From JALOPX01 sp041309605 (GTDB lineage: Bacteria; Krumholzibacteriota; Krumholzibacteriia; Krumholzibacteriales; Krumholzibacteriaceae), in contig JBFYZH010000017.1 of NCBI GenBank assembly GCA_041309605.1, positions 1 to 64,000 of the forward strand: DNA of 64,000 nt, in the 5' to 3' direction. Below the pieces are notes generated by a model. That model was not told where the DNA came from, made no database searches, and saw only the letters and a program-made list of their open reading frames with translations. Every line of letters begins with the position of its first letter. Position 1 is the stretch's first letter. A program made the translations under genes and the position numbers. Positions 34,478-43,328 of the stretch are shown piece by piece.

Positions 34478-35713
34478 ATGAAACCGGTGAGGATTTTAAC
34501 GGCCGCACTGGCCCTTGCGTTGATTTGCACCTCCGCGCTGGCGGACAACAGTGGAAGAATCTATGGCAAAATCACGACCGTCGACGGCGAGGTCTTCGAG
34601 GGTCTGATCCGCTGGGACAAGAACGAGGGATCCTGGGTCGATTTCCTTAATGGCAACAAGGAACTTTCCTGGAAAAACAGAAGCGACAGAAGACATTACG
34701 GCGACAGGAGGAAAAAGATCACCATCTTCGGAATTCCTGTCGGGTATTCCGACACTTACGAATATCATTCAGGTTCGGCGCAGTCGGGGATCAGGTTCGG
34801 GCATATCGGCAGGCTCGAGGTGGTGGACGACGACGCGGTCCTGCTGACTCTGAAATCCGGGAAAGAACTTGAACTCGAAAACGGCTCCACGGACATAGGC
34901 ACATCGATTCGCGAGATCATCATCGAGGACCGTCAGGAGGGCGAGATAGGTTTCGACTGGGACGACATCGAATCGATCGATTTTCAGCAGGGCGGCGCCG
35001 ACCTTGTCTCCGGCTTCGGAGAACGTCTTTATGGGACGGTGAAGACCAGGCATGGCGACGAGTTCAAGGGATGGATCTGCTGGGACGTCGACGAACTGTT
35101 CACCGAGGATGTTATTGACGGCGAGGATAACCACAGAAACAGAAAGATAAAATTCGGCGCCCTGCAGGCCATCGAGCGCAGAAACTCGAGCAGCGCCGTT
35201 CTGCACATGAAAAACGGCGACCAGTTGACGCTCAGGGGAACAAACGACGTGGACGACTCGAACAGGGGAATCGTGATAACGAATCTCGATATCGGAGAGA
35301 TCGTTGTCGGCTGGGACGAATTCGACAGGCTCGATCTTCAAAAGGTTCCAGCGGAGACAAGATACGACAGGTTCGACGGCGGCGCGTATATCGAGGGAAC
35401 GGTCACCACTCAGGACGGGCAGAAGTACACCGGCAGGATCAAATGGGACGACGACGAGGAATACACATGGGAATTCATCGACGGCTACTACCGCGACATC
35501 GATTTTAACGTCGAATTCGCCAATATCGCCGAAATACGGCACAAGGGATCCCGGTCGGCTGAAATAACACTTCGCGACGGCCGCATTTTCCGCCTTCGCG
35601 GCTCTAACGACGTCGACGAGGATAACAAGGGGATATATATCAGGGAAAGTGGCGGCGAGGAAGTCCGGATAGACTGGGATGAACTCGAATCGGCCGTGTT
35701 CGTCAAGAAATAG
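34478..35713 (+). CDS. Exported protein with three tandem ~120-residue repeats
   Basis: 411 residues from an ATG with GGAGG upstream. Signal peptide (ILTAALALALICTSALA), then three related units of ~105-150 residues. Each begins like GxxYGxVxTxDGxxFxGxIxWD and ends like GxDVDxxNxGIxI...GEVxxxWDExExxxF. Units two and three are close (LRGTNDVDDSNRGIVI and LRGSNDVDEDNKGIYI); unit one is longer and more divergent. The acidic, beta-rich pattern is typical of a periplasmic or surface scaffold. Its family is not recognised. It is one of three plus-strand genes and is divergent from the methylase gene. Confidence 0.7.
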   Translation: MKPVRILTAALALALICTSALADNSGRIYGKITTVDGEVFEGLIRWDKNEGSWVDFLNGNKELSWKNRSDRRHYGDRRKKITIFGIPVGYSDTYEYHSGSAQSGIRFGHIGRLEVVDDDAVLLTLKSGKELELENGSTDIGTSIREIIIEDRQEGEIGFDWDDIESIDFQQGGADLVSGFGERLYGTVKTRHGDEFKGWICWDVDELFTEDVIDGEDNHRNRKIKFGALQAIERRNSSSAVLHMKNGDQLTLRGTNDVDDSNRGIVITNLDIGEIVVGWDEFDRLDLQKVPAETRYDRFDGGAYIEGTVTTQDGQKYTGRIKWDDDEEYTWEFIDGYYRDIDFNVEFANIAEIRHKGSRSAEITLRDGRIFRLRGSNDVDEDNKGIYIRESGGEEVRIDWDELESAVFVKK

Positions 35714-35750
35714 GACCGCCGTTCGTCCGGGCAACGAGTATCCGAAAAAA

Positions 35751-36470
35751 CTATTTGCCGCGAAGTTCCTCGAACACCGCTTCGGCCGCGTCCCGCGGCG
35801 AAGGAGCGTCGTATATCGGTCTTCCGATAACGAGGTAACTCGATCCGGCTTCCATCGCTGCTTTCGGCGTGGCTATGCGCTTCTGGTCCTCGGCGGCCGT
35901 ACCTGCGGGCCTTATGCCCGGCGTTACGATGATGAAGTCCGCCCCGAACTCAGCACGCAAAGCCGAAGTTTCCTTTACCGAAGCCACCACGCCGTCGAGC
36001 CCGGCCTCCCTGGCGAGCCGCGCGCGCCTGAGCACCAGGCTTTCGACGTCTTCCTCGTAGCAGGAGACGTCCATAAGGTCTTCCGATGACATGCTCGTAA
36101 GAACCGTGACACCGACGATGAGGGGCCTTGCGGTATTATTTCTCTGAGCGGTTTCCAGGGCGGCTTCCGCCGCCGCCCTCATCATGGGCAGCCCCCCGCA
36201 TGTATGAACCGTCATCATACCTATACCCAGGCCCGCCGCCGCCCTGGCGGATCCGGCGACGGTGGCGGGAATATCGTGGAATTTCAGGTCAAGAAACACC
36301 GAAGCGCCGCGCTTTGATATTTCTTCAATCATTACCGGTCCCTCGGCCGTAAAAAGCCTGCTTCCCACCTTGAAGCAATCAACCGTTCCCTCGAGGGAAT
36401 CGACCAGCCTGAGAGCCTCGGCCCTTGTCTGAACATCGAGAGCCACTATTATACGCGGGGTCCTTTTCAT
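35751..36470 (-). CDS. pyrF: Orotidine 5'-phosphate decarboxylase
   Basis: 239 residues, TIM barrel. RIIVALDVQTRAEALRLVD at the start and the catalytic loop VFLDLKFHDIPATVAGSA, then VTPGIRPAG for phosphate binding. It makes UMP, the last step of the pathway. Last gene of the pyr operon, 25 bases after pyrD; it converges with the repeat-protein gene. Confidence 0.96.
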   Translation of the reverse strand: MKRTPRIIVALDVQTRAEALRLVDSLEGTVDCFKVGSRLFTAEGPVMIEEISKRGASVFLDLKFHDIPATVAGSARAAAGLGIGMMTVHTCGGLPMMRAAAEAALETAQRNNTARPLIVGVTVLTSMSSEDLMDVSCYEEDVESLVLRRARLAREAGLDGVVASVKETSALRAEFGADFIIVTPGIRPAGTAAEDQKRIATPKAAMEAGSSYLVIGRPIYDAPSPRDAAEAVFEELRGK

Positions 36471-36495
36471 CCTTCTTCCTTTCGGACATTTCCGG

Positions 36496-37386
36496 TCAAA
36501 GGTCTATCGGCGCCGGCACTCCCCCCCGTTCAAGTTCGACCACGATTCTTCCTGGAAGACCGGGATCATAAAAGACGGCGGTACCCACCTGGATGCCGGC
36601 CGCTCCGGCCATGAAAAATTTCATCGCATCGCGGACCGAGGATATCCCGCCTGCTCCGATCACGGGGATCTTCACCGCGCGGACTATCCGCCAGACCGCT
36701 TCAAGCGCCACAGGAAGAATCGCCGGTCCCGAAAGCCCGGCTCTTACCCGTCTGAATACCGGGCGCCGATTCTCGACGTCTATATCCATGCCTAGAACGG
36801 TGTTGATCGCGGTGATTCCGTCCGCTCCCGCCCGCTCGGCGGCCTCGGCAATCAGGGTTATGTCCTGCACGTTCGGCGTAAGCTTGGCGAGGACCGCCAC
36901 GCCGGGAAGTCTCACCTTCGCCTCCCGGACATACATGCCCACGGTCGCGGGATCGGTTCCCACGGTCATCCCGCCCTTTTCGACGTTCGGACACGAGAGA
37001 TTCAGTTCGATTACATCGACCTGCCCGTGACGGGATGTCTCGTCGAGAAGCTCAACGTAGTCCTCCCAATCTTCCGCGGCGAGGCTTACAACCGGTCTTA
37101 ATCCCGCATCCAGAAGAGCGGGGAATTTTTCGCCGAAAAACCCGGCTGCGCCTACATTCTCCAGCCCTATCGAGTTGAGCAGCCCCGAATCCGTTTCATG
37201 CAGCCTCACGCCGGGATTTCCCATACGGGGCTCGAGCGATATCGTCTTTGTCACGATCCCGCCGAGTCGGGCAAGGTCGACCATCCCCGAATATTCCAGG
37301 CCGTATCCCGCCGGTCCCGATGCGAGAAGAACGGGATTCACGAATGACGCATTTCCTATAGACAACGTCCCTTGCTTCCCTTTCAT
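36496..37386 (-). CDS. pyrD: Dihydroorotate dehydrogenase, class 1B catalytic subunit
   Basis: 296 residues from the ATG at 37386, which overlaps the pyrK stop (ATGA) and has GGAGGAG 8 bases upstream. The catalytic Cys lies in VIELNLSCPNVEKGG, and the FMN sites include AINTVLGMDID and PVIGAGGISSVRDA. Class 1B enzymes pass electrons through PyrK to NAD, which fits the adjacent pyrK. Length is standard. Confidence 0.95.
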   Translation of the reverse strand: MKGKQGTLSIGNASFVNPVLLASGPAGYGLEYSGMVDLARLGGIVTKTISLEPRMGNPGVRLHETDSGLLNSIGLENVGAAGFFGEKFPALLDAGLRPVVSLAAEDWEDYVELLDETSRHGQVDVIELNLSCPNVEKGGMTVGTDPATVGMYVREAKVRLPGVAVLAKLTPNVQDITLIAEAAERAGADGITAINTVLGMDIDVENRRPVFRRVRAGLSGPAILPVALEAVWRIVRAVKIPVIGAGGISSVRDAMKFFMAGAAGIQVGTAVFYDPGLPGRIVVELERGGVPAPIDL

Positions 37387-38198
37387 TCCCGCCACTCCTC
37401 CCAGGCGATGTCGGATGCCCTGAATACCGTACCGTCATCGCAGACAGTCCTGAGGACAATCCGTCCATCCTGACGCACCGGCACGGTGCATCCCCGGCAG
37501 GCTCCGACTCCGCAGGCCATGACAGCCTCGAGCGATGTGAAATGGTTTTCGAACCTGTCATCAACCCTTTCAACGAGAGCTCTGACCATCCCGGCCGGAC
37601 CGCATGAATACAGATTCGTGGCGGAGATCCTCTTTTCACCAAGGAGTTTTTCGAGGAGAGTCACCACATCCCCCGTAAATCCGACCGAACCGTCCATCGT
37701 CGACCTGAACACAAAATCAAAATCCGAGTCGAAAAATACACCCGGCGACTCCTCCCTGCCGGCCGCGCCGTGCACCAGATAGATCTTTCCGCACACGCCC
37801 CCCTTCTTCCATGTTCTGGCCGAGTAAATCATCGGCGCAAGCCCGGTTCCTCCCGCGACCATGACCGTGTCGCAACCTTGCGGATCGGCGAAAAAGGTTC
37901 CCCCGAGCGGTCCAGCCATATCCATTACGTCACCACGACGGGCCGAAGCGAGTACCCCCGAACCTCTCCCTACGATCTTTACCAGCAGAACCAGTTCCAG
38001 CCCCGTAAGGTCCATTATGCTGTATGGTCTTCTCAGCAGGGGTACCGTCGAATCACACACCCTGACGGACACGAACTGTCCCGGCAATGCGTCCGGGAAA
38101 CCTTCCGGCCTGTCGAACACGACTATGCTGCAGAGCGAAGACAACTTTTCAACGCGCCTTATGGCGGCTCTGAAAGATCTCTTCCCTTCCACGTTCAT
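37383..38198 (-). CDS. pyrK: Dihydroorotate dehydrogenase electron-transfer subunit
   Basis: 271 residues from an ATG with GAGGGAG upstream. FAD domain (RRPYSIMDL), NAD domain (VAGGTGLAPMIYSARTW) and a C-terminal 2Fe-2S site CGVGACRGCTVPVRQDG followed by a fourth Cys. It passes electrons from PyrD to NAD. Overlaps pyrD. Confidence 0.95.
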   Translation of the reverse strand: MNVEGKRSFRAAIRRVEKLSSLCSIVVFDRPEGFPDALPGQFVSVRVCDSTVPLLRRPYSIMDLTGLELVLLVKIVGRGSGVLASARRGDVMDMAGPLGGTFFADPQGCDTVMVAGGTGLAPMIYSARTWKKGGVCGKIYLVHGAAGREESPGVFFDSDFDFVFRSTMDGSVGFTGDVVTLLEKLLGEKRISATNLYSCGPAGMVRALVERVDDRFENHFTSLEAVMACGVGACRGCTVPVRQDGRIVLRTVCDDGTVFRASDIAWEEWRE

Positions 38199-38271
38199 CC
38201 GGTCTCCCTCACCTTCGGGCCACGATGCGATCTCCCGGACCCGCTTTCGCAACTTTTATCGCATCGACGGA

Positions 38272-40014
38272 TCACCGCTTGACGGGCGCGCGGGACGTGT
38301 CGGCTCCGGCTTTTGCGGTCCCCCACATCTCCCCGCGCAATCTGTCGAACCTTTCCCTGGCGAGCGATTCGAGAATGGAGGAATTCAGGCTCCCGTCCGG
38401 AGCGAACCCGTTCCGCTTTACCGACCTGTCCGCGACACGCTGCCCCCCGGGACGTTCATGCTGTTGAACACCCTGCTGCGCCGCGATCGAATCCGATCCG
38501 GCTGCCAGTCGGGGGATATGACCTCGCGAAAGCATCGCGATACTGTCCGCTGTTTCCAGATCGCGTTTTCTGGCGAGCTCGGCTGCGATGGCGACCGTAT
38601 CGGACATGGCCGAATCGATGTACGTTTCCCAGTGCCTTGCGGCCTCTTCAGCCTTCATCGAAAACAGTTCCGATACCGCCCCCCTGGCCTGCTGGACCCT
38701 CGGGTAACGCGAAATCAGATCGCCGTAGGCTTCCACGGCCTTCACGGTATCAGCTTTTTCCCGTTTGTATATCCATCCGATCGCATAAGCAGCCATCGGA
38801 GCGTAACTCGATTCAGGAAAGCTGTCGATTACGACCTGGTAGTTTGTCAGGGCCGGATCGATCTCGCCGAGCCTTGTGAACTGTATTTCGGCGGCCATGA
38901 ATCGTCTCTGTGCCATCTGCTCCGTGGAAGTCCCGGCGGAGGTGTTTTTTTGCAGTTCCAGAAGTCTCTTTATGCTGGTTGCCTTCTGAAGGGCCAGGGA
39001 GGCAAACGGTGAAGTCGAAGACTCCTTCCCCGATTTCTCGAAAGCGTCCTGGGCCTGCGGCAGGGAATCGAGTTTTTCGTGATAGATGATGCCCAGCGTG
39101 TAAAAGGCCTCCGCCGAGAAATCGGATCTCGGAAACCGTTTCGTTATGTCCGTGTATACGTCCATCGCCGCGCTCAGGGAATCCATGCACATGTAACTCG
39201 ACGCCCGGCCGAGCATCACGGGTCCTTTGTCTTTCACGTTCGGGATCTCCGGCTGGATATCGTCGTAAATATCGAGAGCTTCCCGGCACTTGCCGATCTT
39301 CGTGTAGCAATCGGCCAGGGCCAGCGAGACCTGGTATTTCCTTTCCCAGGAGATGCCCTTCCTGAGCAGTTTGCCATAGTTCCCGGCGGCATTCTCCCAG
39401 TCCTTGAAGAGGTAATAAAGTTCGGCGCTCTTCAGTACCGCTTCCTCCACGATCTCCCGCTTCGACGCTTCGCCGGCAACGGTGGTATAGTAGTCGAGTG
39501 CATCCTTGTCGTTTTCCAGCTTCAGGTTGATATCGCCGGCCAGGAAAAGGACATCGTGCCTGAGTTCGTGTTTGGGGAATCCGTTGAGAAAACGCTGCGT
39601 GTATAACAGGGCCTGGTTGTATTCCCTTTTCTCGTAATTCGCCAGAGCAAGCCAGTAAAGAGACGCGGGAACATATTCGCTCTCGGGGAAGTTCGTGGTC
39701 AGTTCAAGGAACTTCCTTATCCCCTTGTTGTATTCCCCCTGTCTTACGAGGGCCTTCCCCATCAGGAATATCGCGTCATCCACCCAGCTGCTTTCCGGTT
39801 CGTTCTGAAGAACCTTGGAGCATTTAACGACCACTTCCTTGTATTTTTCCCTGGCACTCCTGTTGTCCCCGCCCGTATTCTGTGCGTCCAGTTCCTCGGC
39901 TTCCTTGTACAATCTTCTGGCGTGGTACATCGTGTTGAAATAGACGCAAGACGAACCAACAGCCACGACGCACAGCAGGATCGCGAGGATCCGGAACGGG
40001 GATGTTCTTTTCAT
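38272..40014 (-). CDS. TPR lipoprotein within the pyr operon
   Basis: 580 residues from the ATG at 40014. A lipobox-type signal (ILLCVVAVGSSCVYFNTMY, lipidated Cys) is followed by about nine tetratricopeptide repeats, such as NKGIRKFLELTTNFPESEYV and EYNQALLYTQRFLNGFPKHE, spanning most of the protein. The arrangement resembles BamD/YbgF-type envelope TPR proteins. It is read between pyrC and pyrK with gaps of under 90 bases. No reason for this pairing is visible from known pyrimidine biology, so it is either a hitchhiker or links envelope work with nucleotide supply. Confidence 0.7.
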   Translation of the reverse strand: MKRTSPFRILAILLCVVAVGSSCVYFNTMYHARRLYKEAEELDAQNTGGDNRSAREKYKEVVVKCSKVLQNEPESSWVDDAIFLMGKALVRQGEYNKGIRKFLELTTNFPESEYVPASLYWLALANYEKREYNQALLYTQRFLNGFPKHELRHDVLFLAGDINLKLENDKDALDYYTTVAGEASKREIVEEAVLKSAELYYLFKDWENAAGNYGKLLRKGISWERKYQVSLALADCYTKIGKCREALDIYDDIQPEIPNVKDKGPVMLGRASSYMCMDSLSAAMDVYTDITKRFPRSDFSAEAFYTLGIIYHEKLDSLPQAQDAFEKSGKESSTSPFASLALQKATSIKRLLELQKNTSAGTSTEQMAQRRFMAAEIQFTRLGEIDPALTNYQVVIDSFPESSYAPMAAYAIGWIYKREKADTVKAVEAYGDLISRYPRVQQARGAVSELFSMKAEEAARHWETYIDSAMSDTVAIAAELARKRDLETADSIAMLSRGHIPRLAAGSDSIAAQQGVQQHERPGGQRVADRSVKRNGFAPDGSLNSSILESLARERFDRLRGEMWGTAKAGADTSRAPVKR

Positions 40015-40101
40015 GCCGCTCAACACATGCCCCCAATCCAGGGGTCGGGTTTTTAAGATCACATGCCGGAAGGAACATTTCCCTGTCCGGTTCCCACCCT
40101 G

Positions 40102-41403
40102 TCAGGATACATCGGAATACCACTTTCCCTCAAGGAAAACTCCGCGGACACGACCGGTGAACTTCTTTCCGATCAACGGCGTGTTGAACGATCTGGACTT
40201 GACCATGGACCTTTCGAACACCCATTCCTCCTTCGGATCGATCAGTACAAGATCGGCGGGAAACCCCGATTCCAGCCTGCCACCGGGGATTCCGATTACG
40301 GAAGCAGGCGCCGGGGAAAGCAACCGCAGGAGTTCAACGAGCTCGAACTCGCCTGTTTCGACTAATTCCGTGTTGAGCTGGGCGAAAGCTGTCTGGAGCC
40401 CGGTCATCCCCGGCGGAGCGTAATTGAACTCGACCTGCTTGTCGATCTCCGTATGGGGGGCGTGGTCGGTCGCGATGCATTCAATCGTTCCGTCCTTGAG
40501 GCCGGCCCTGAGCGCCGCGATGTCTTTCGCTCCGCGAAGCGGCGGATTGACCTTGAAGTTCCTGTCGTAGCCCTCCAGCATGGTCTCGTCGAGCGTAAGG
40601 TGGTGCGGCGACGCTTCGGCGGTGACCGTTATCCCCGTTTTCCTGGCCTTTCTTACAAGGTCGACCCCTCCGGCCGTCGAGACATGGGCTATATGAAGCC
40701 TCGCTCCCGTAAGCTCGGCCAGCTTGATATCCCTGGCTATGGCTATCTCCTCGGACGCGGCCGGGGCTCCCCTGAGGCCGAGCCGCGTCGAAACGTAGCT
40801 CTCGTTCATCTGGGCATCGTCGGCCAGGTACGGGTCCTCGCAATGGGATATCACCGGAAGATCGATCATCCTTGCGTATTCGAGGGCGAGCCTCATCACC
40901 TTCGAGTTGGCGATGAACCTGCCGTCGTCGCTCAGCGCGACCGCTCCGGCCTTCTTCAGAAGGCGGAACTCCGTGATCTCCTCCCCGGCGAGACCCTTCG
41001 TGACCGCCCCCGTCACGTACACCCTGCAGCGGCCCGACATCTCCGCGCGCCTTCTTATGTAATCGACGACGCTGGGGTCGTCGACGACAGGTTGTGTATT
41101 GGCCATGCACAGCAGCGAAGTGTAACCGCCCGAGGCGGCGGCGGCCGTGCCTGTTTCTATCGTCTCCTTGTCCTCGAATCCCGGCTCGCGAAGATGGGTA
41201 TGTATGTCGACGAAGCCGGGGGCCAGCACGAGGCCGTCGGCGTTCAGAACTGGCAGATCCGTATCCAGCGTCTTCTGCCCGACGACCTCGCTGATCATTC
41301 CCTTCTGGACAAGAACGGACCCGGTCCTGATCTTGCCCCCCGCCGGATCGGCGATTTTCGCGCCCATGATCCAGAAATCTCGTTTATCTTTCCAGCTGAT
41401 CAT
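40102..41403 (-). CDS. pyrC: Dihydroorotase
   Basis: 433 residues from an ATG with GAGGAG 5 bases upstream; the frame is open back to 42012 but that part is a shadow of pyrB. Class I dihydroorotase: metal site DIHTHLREPG, VISHCEDPYLADD and IATDHAPHTEIDK. It closes carbamoyl-aspartate to dihydroorotate. pyrB lies 26 bases upstream. Confidence 0.95.
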   Translation of the reverse strand: MISWKDKRDFWIMGAKIADPAGGKIRTGSVLVQKGMISEVVGQKTLDTDLPVLNADGLVLAPGFVDIHTHLREPGFEDKETIETGTAAAASGGYTSLLCMANTQPVVDDPSVVDYIRRRAEMSGRCRVYVTGAVTKGLAGEEITEFRLLKKAGAVALSDDGRFIANSKVMRLALEYARMIDLPVISHCEDPYLADDAQMNESYVSTRLGLRGAPAASEEIAIARDIKLAELTGARLHIAHVSTAGGVDLVRKARKTGITVTAEASPHHLTLDETMLEGYDRNFKVNPPLRGAKDIAALRAGLKDGTIECIATDHAPHTEIDKQVEFNYAPPGMTGLQTAFAQLNTELVETGEFELVELLRLLSPAPASVIGIPGGRLESGFPADLVLIDPKEEWVFERSMVKSRSFNTPLIGKKFTGRVRGVFLEGKWYSDVS

Positions 41404-41429
41404 CAGTACTCCTCGTCTGCTTTTTCCGT

Positions 41430-42380
41430 TTAGTTCAATTCGTTCTCTTCCACCTTGCCGCCGGCGATTAGGAACAGCACGGCCATCCTTACGGCCACAC
41501 CGTTGGTAACCTGCGGAAGGATGACCGACTGCTCGCCGTCCGCCACTTCCTGCGCGATCTCGACTCCGCGGTTCATCGGGCCGGGATGCATCACTATGCA
41601 TCCTTCGGGAGCCGACTTCAGCACGTCGCAGGATACGCCGAAAACCTCGAAATACTCCCTCATGCTCGGGAAAAGTTTCGATTTCTGTCGTTCGAGCTGT
41701 ATACGGAGTATATTTATCGCGTCCGCCCCGGAAACGGCCTTTCTCAGATCGTACTCGAGCGTGACGCCGCCCTCGCCGAGTCTCTCCACTTCGACCGGCA
41801 TCATCGTGGGCGGCCCGCACACCGTCACCTTCGCTCCCATTTTCGTAAGCCCCCAGATATTCGATCTGGCGACCCTGCTGTGCATGATGTCGCCGATTAT
41901 CGTGACCTTCTTCCCCTGCAGGGTTCCCCAGCGCTCCCTTAGCGTCATCATGTCGAGAAGCCCCTGCGTCGGGTGAGCGTGCTGGCCGTCCCCGGCGTTG
42001 ACGATCGAACAATCGAGAAACTCCGACGCGAACTTGTGGGCGCCCGACGATTCGTGGCGCATCACCACTATATCCACCTTCATCGCCCTGATGTTCTCGA
42101 GCGTGTCCCTGAGCGTCTCGCCCTTCTTCACCGACGAAGTGGCCTTGGAAAAATTGATTATATCCGCGCTCAACCTCTTCTCGGCGAGCTCGAAACTCAT
42201 TTTTGTCCTGGTGCTCGGTTCGTAGAACACGTTCGCGATCGTGACTCCCCTGAGAGCCGGAACCTTCTTGATCTTCCTTCCCAGGACTTCCTTGAAATTG
42301 TCGGCAGTATCGAGGATCTGGCTTATATGCTCGGCCGTAAGATCTTCAAGTCCGAGAAGATGTTTTTGATTGAACTGCAC
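41430..42380 (-). CDS. pyrB: Aspartate carbamoyltransferase catalytic subunit
   Basis: 316 residues from a GTG with AAGGAGG upstream. Carbamoyl-phosphate loop EPSTRTKMSFELAEKRL, then HPTQGLLDMMTLRE and HPGPMNRGVEI. It commits carbamoyl phosphate to pyrimidines. No pyrI regulatory gene follows, as in Bacillus-type operons controlled through PyrR. Confidence 0.96.
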   Translation of the reverse strand: MQFNQKHLLGLEDLTAEHISQILDTADNFKEVLGRKIKKVPALRGVTIANVFYEPSTRTKMSFELAEKRLSADIINFSKATSSVKKGETLRDTLENIRAMKVDIVVMRHESSGAHKFASEFLDCSIVNAGDGQHAHPTQGLLDMMTLRERWGTLQGKKVTIIGDIMHSRVARSNIWGLTKMGAKVTVCGPPTMMPVEVERLGEGGVTLEYDLRKAVSGADAINILRIQLERQKSKLFPSMREYFEVFGVSCDVLKSAPEGCIVMHPGPMNRGVEIAQEVADGEQSVILPQVTNGVAVRMAVLFLIAGGKVEENELN

Positions 42381-42430
42381 TTTCCGCCTACCTCCTTCCG
42401 GCGACCGGCGGTCTGACCCGGATGGAAAGG

Positions 42431-43120
42431 TTATTTCTTCCCTGATTTAGTCCTGCTCCCGCTTCTGGACTTCCCGGATTTAATCGCGGATTTTGCGGCA
42501 CGCGGCGCGCATCGGCCGGCCGGTTTTTTCTTTCTTGCCGCTGTGTTTTCGGGTACCCGGGGCTTTTCCTCCTCCAGAATTAAATCGCTCAGGACCACCT
42601 GGTCCTCGCCGTCGATATCGCTGAGCAGCACCTCGACCGTCTCGTTGGCGGACGTCGGCACGTTCTTGCCGACGAAATCGGCCCTTATCGGGTATTCCCT
42701 GTGCCCCCTGTCGACCAGCACGGCGAGCTGTATCGCCTTCGGGCGTCCGAAATCGACCAGTTCGTCGAGCGCCGCCCGGACGGTTCTTCCGGTGAAGAGG
42801 ACGTCGTCCACCAGCACGACCGTCTTGGCGGTTATATCCTCGTTTATCTCCGTTTTCCCGACGACGGGCGCGCTCGCTATCATCTGAACGTCGTCGCGAT
42901 AGAGCGTTATATCGAGCGCGCCGACCGGCACGAGGCACCCCTCGAACTTCTCGATCGCCGAGGCGATCCGCTCGGCCAGCGGGACGCCCCGTTTTCTTAT
43001 CCCCACGAGGATAAGTCCTTCCACGCCCTTGTTCCTTTCGATTATCTCGTGGGCGATCCTCACTATGGTCCGTCGCAATTGAATGGCGTCCATGACGACG
43101 GCTTTTTTGAGCTTTTTCAA
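42431..43120 (-). CDS. pyrR: PyrR attenuator / uracil phosphoribosyltransferase with basic tail
   Basis: 229 residues from a TTG with AAGGAGG upstream. The PRPP loop is VVLVDDVLFTGRTVRAALD. Typical PyrR is ~180 residues. Here ~45 extra Lys/Arg/Ser-rich residues follow (AARKKKPAGRCAPRAAKSA). PyrR is an RNA-binding UMP sensor, so the basic tail could strengthen RNA binding. It is first in the operon and preceded by a leader with the matching hairpins. Confidence 0.94.
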   Translation of the reverse strand: MKKLKKAVVMDAIQLRRTIVRIAHEIIERNKGVEGLILVGIRKRGVPLAERIASAIEKFEGCLVPVGALDITLYRDDVQMIASAPVVGKTEINEDITAKTVVLVDDVLFTGRTVRAALDELVDFGRPKAIQLAVLVDRGHREYPIRADFVGKNVPTSANETVEVLLSDIDGEDQVVLSDLILEEEKPRVPENTAARKKKPAGRCAPRAAKSAIKSGKSRSGSRTKSGKK

Positions 43121-43144
43121 GAAAACCTCCTTGCCGGACGGGGT

Positions 43145-43176
43145 AAAAAAAATCCTACCGGTCGGAGAGGCAGGAT
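43145..43176 (-). terminator. pyr leader attenuator terminator
   Basis: Minus strand stem AUCCUGCC/GGUAGGAU (8 bp, one G-U) with a 9-base loop and then a run of T, 24 bases before the pyrR start. Its loop and 3' part (43160-43169) can pair instead with the PyrR-type hairpin at 43219-43228, which would abolish the terminator. Confidence 0.75.
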
Positions 43177-43213
43177 GGGCTGGATTGCAGGGAAGACCCT
43201 TACCGATCCTTTC

Positions 43214-43230
43214 CTGGTCTCCCGGACCAG
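43214..43230 (-). promoter_or_regulatory. PyrR-binding-type hairpin (anti-antiterminator)
   Basis: CUGGUC-CGGGA-GACCAG forms a 6-bp hairpin, and its loop side (UCCGGGAG) is close to the PyrR recognition consensus UCCNGNGAG, one base shorter. GGUCCGGGAG (43219-43228) is complementary at 9 of 10 positions to CUCUCCGACC in the terminator (43160-43169), so it would form the antiterminator when not held in the hairpin by PyrR-UMP. Confidence 0.6.
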
Positions 43231-43252
43231 ATTAAAAGGTCTGACCAGGGGC

Positions 43253-43281
43253 ATTGTATACCAGCTGCGCTTTGAATGCAA
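43253..43281 (-). promoter_or_regulatory. pyr operon promoter
   Basis: Minus strand TTGCAT (43276-43281), 17-base spacer, TACAAT (43253-43258). Start of RNA would fall near 43245, leaving a ~125-base leader that holds the attenuator. Confidence 0.55.
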
Positions 43282-43328
43282 CGACTTTTAACCGATTTTT
43301 TCCGCCGCCTTTTTCAGGCCGTTTTCCG

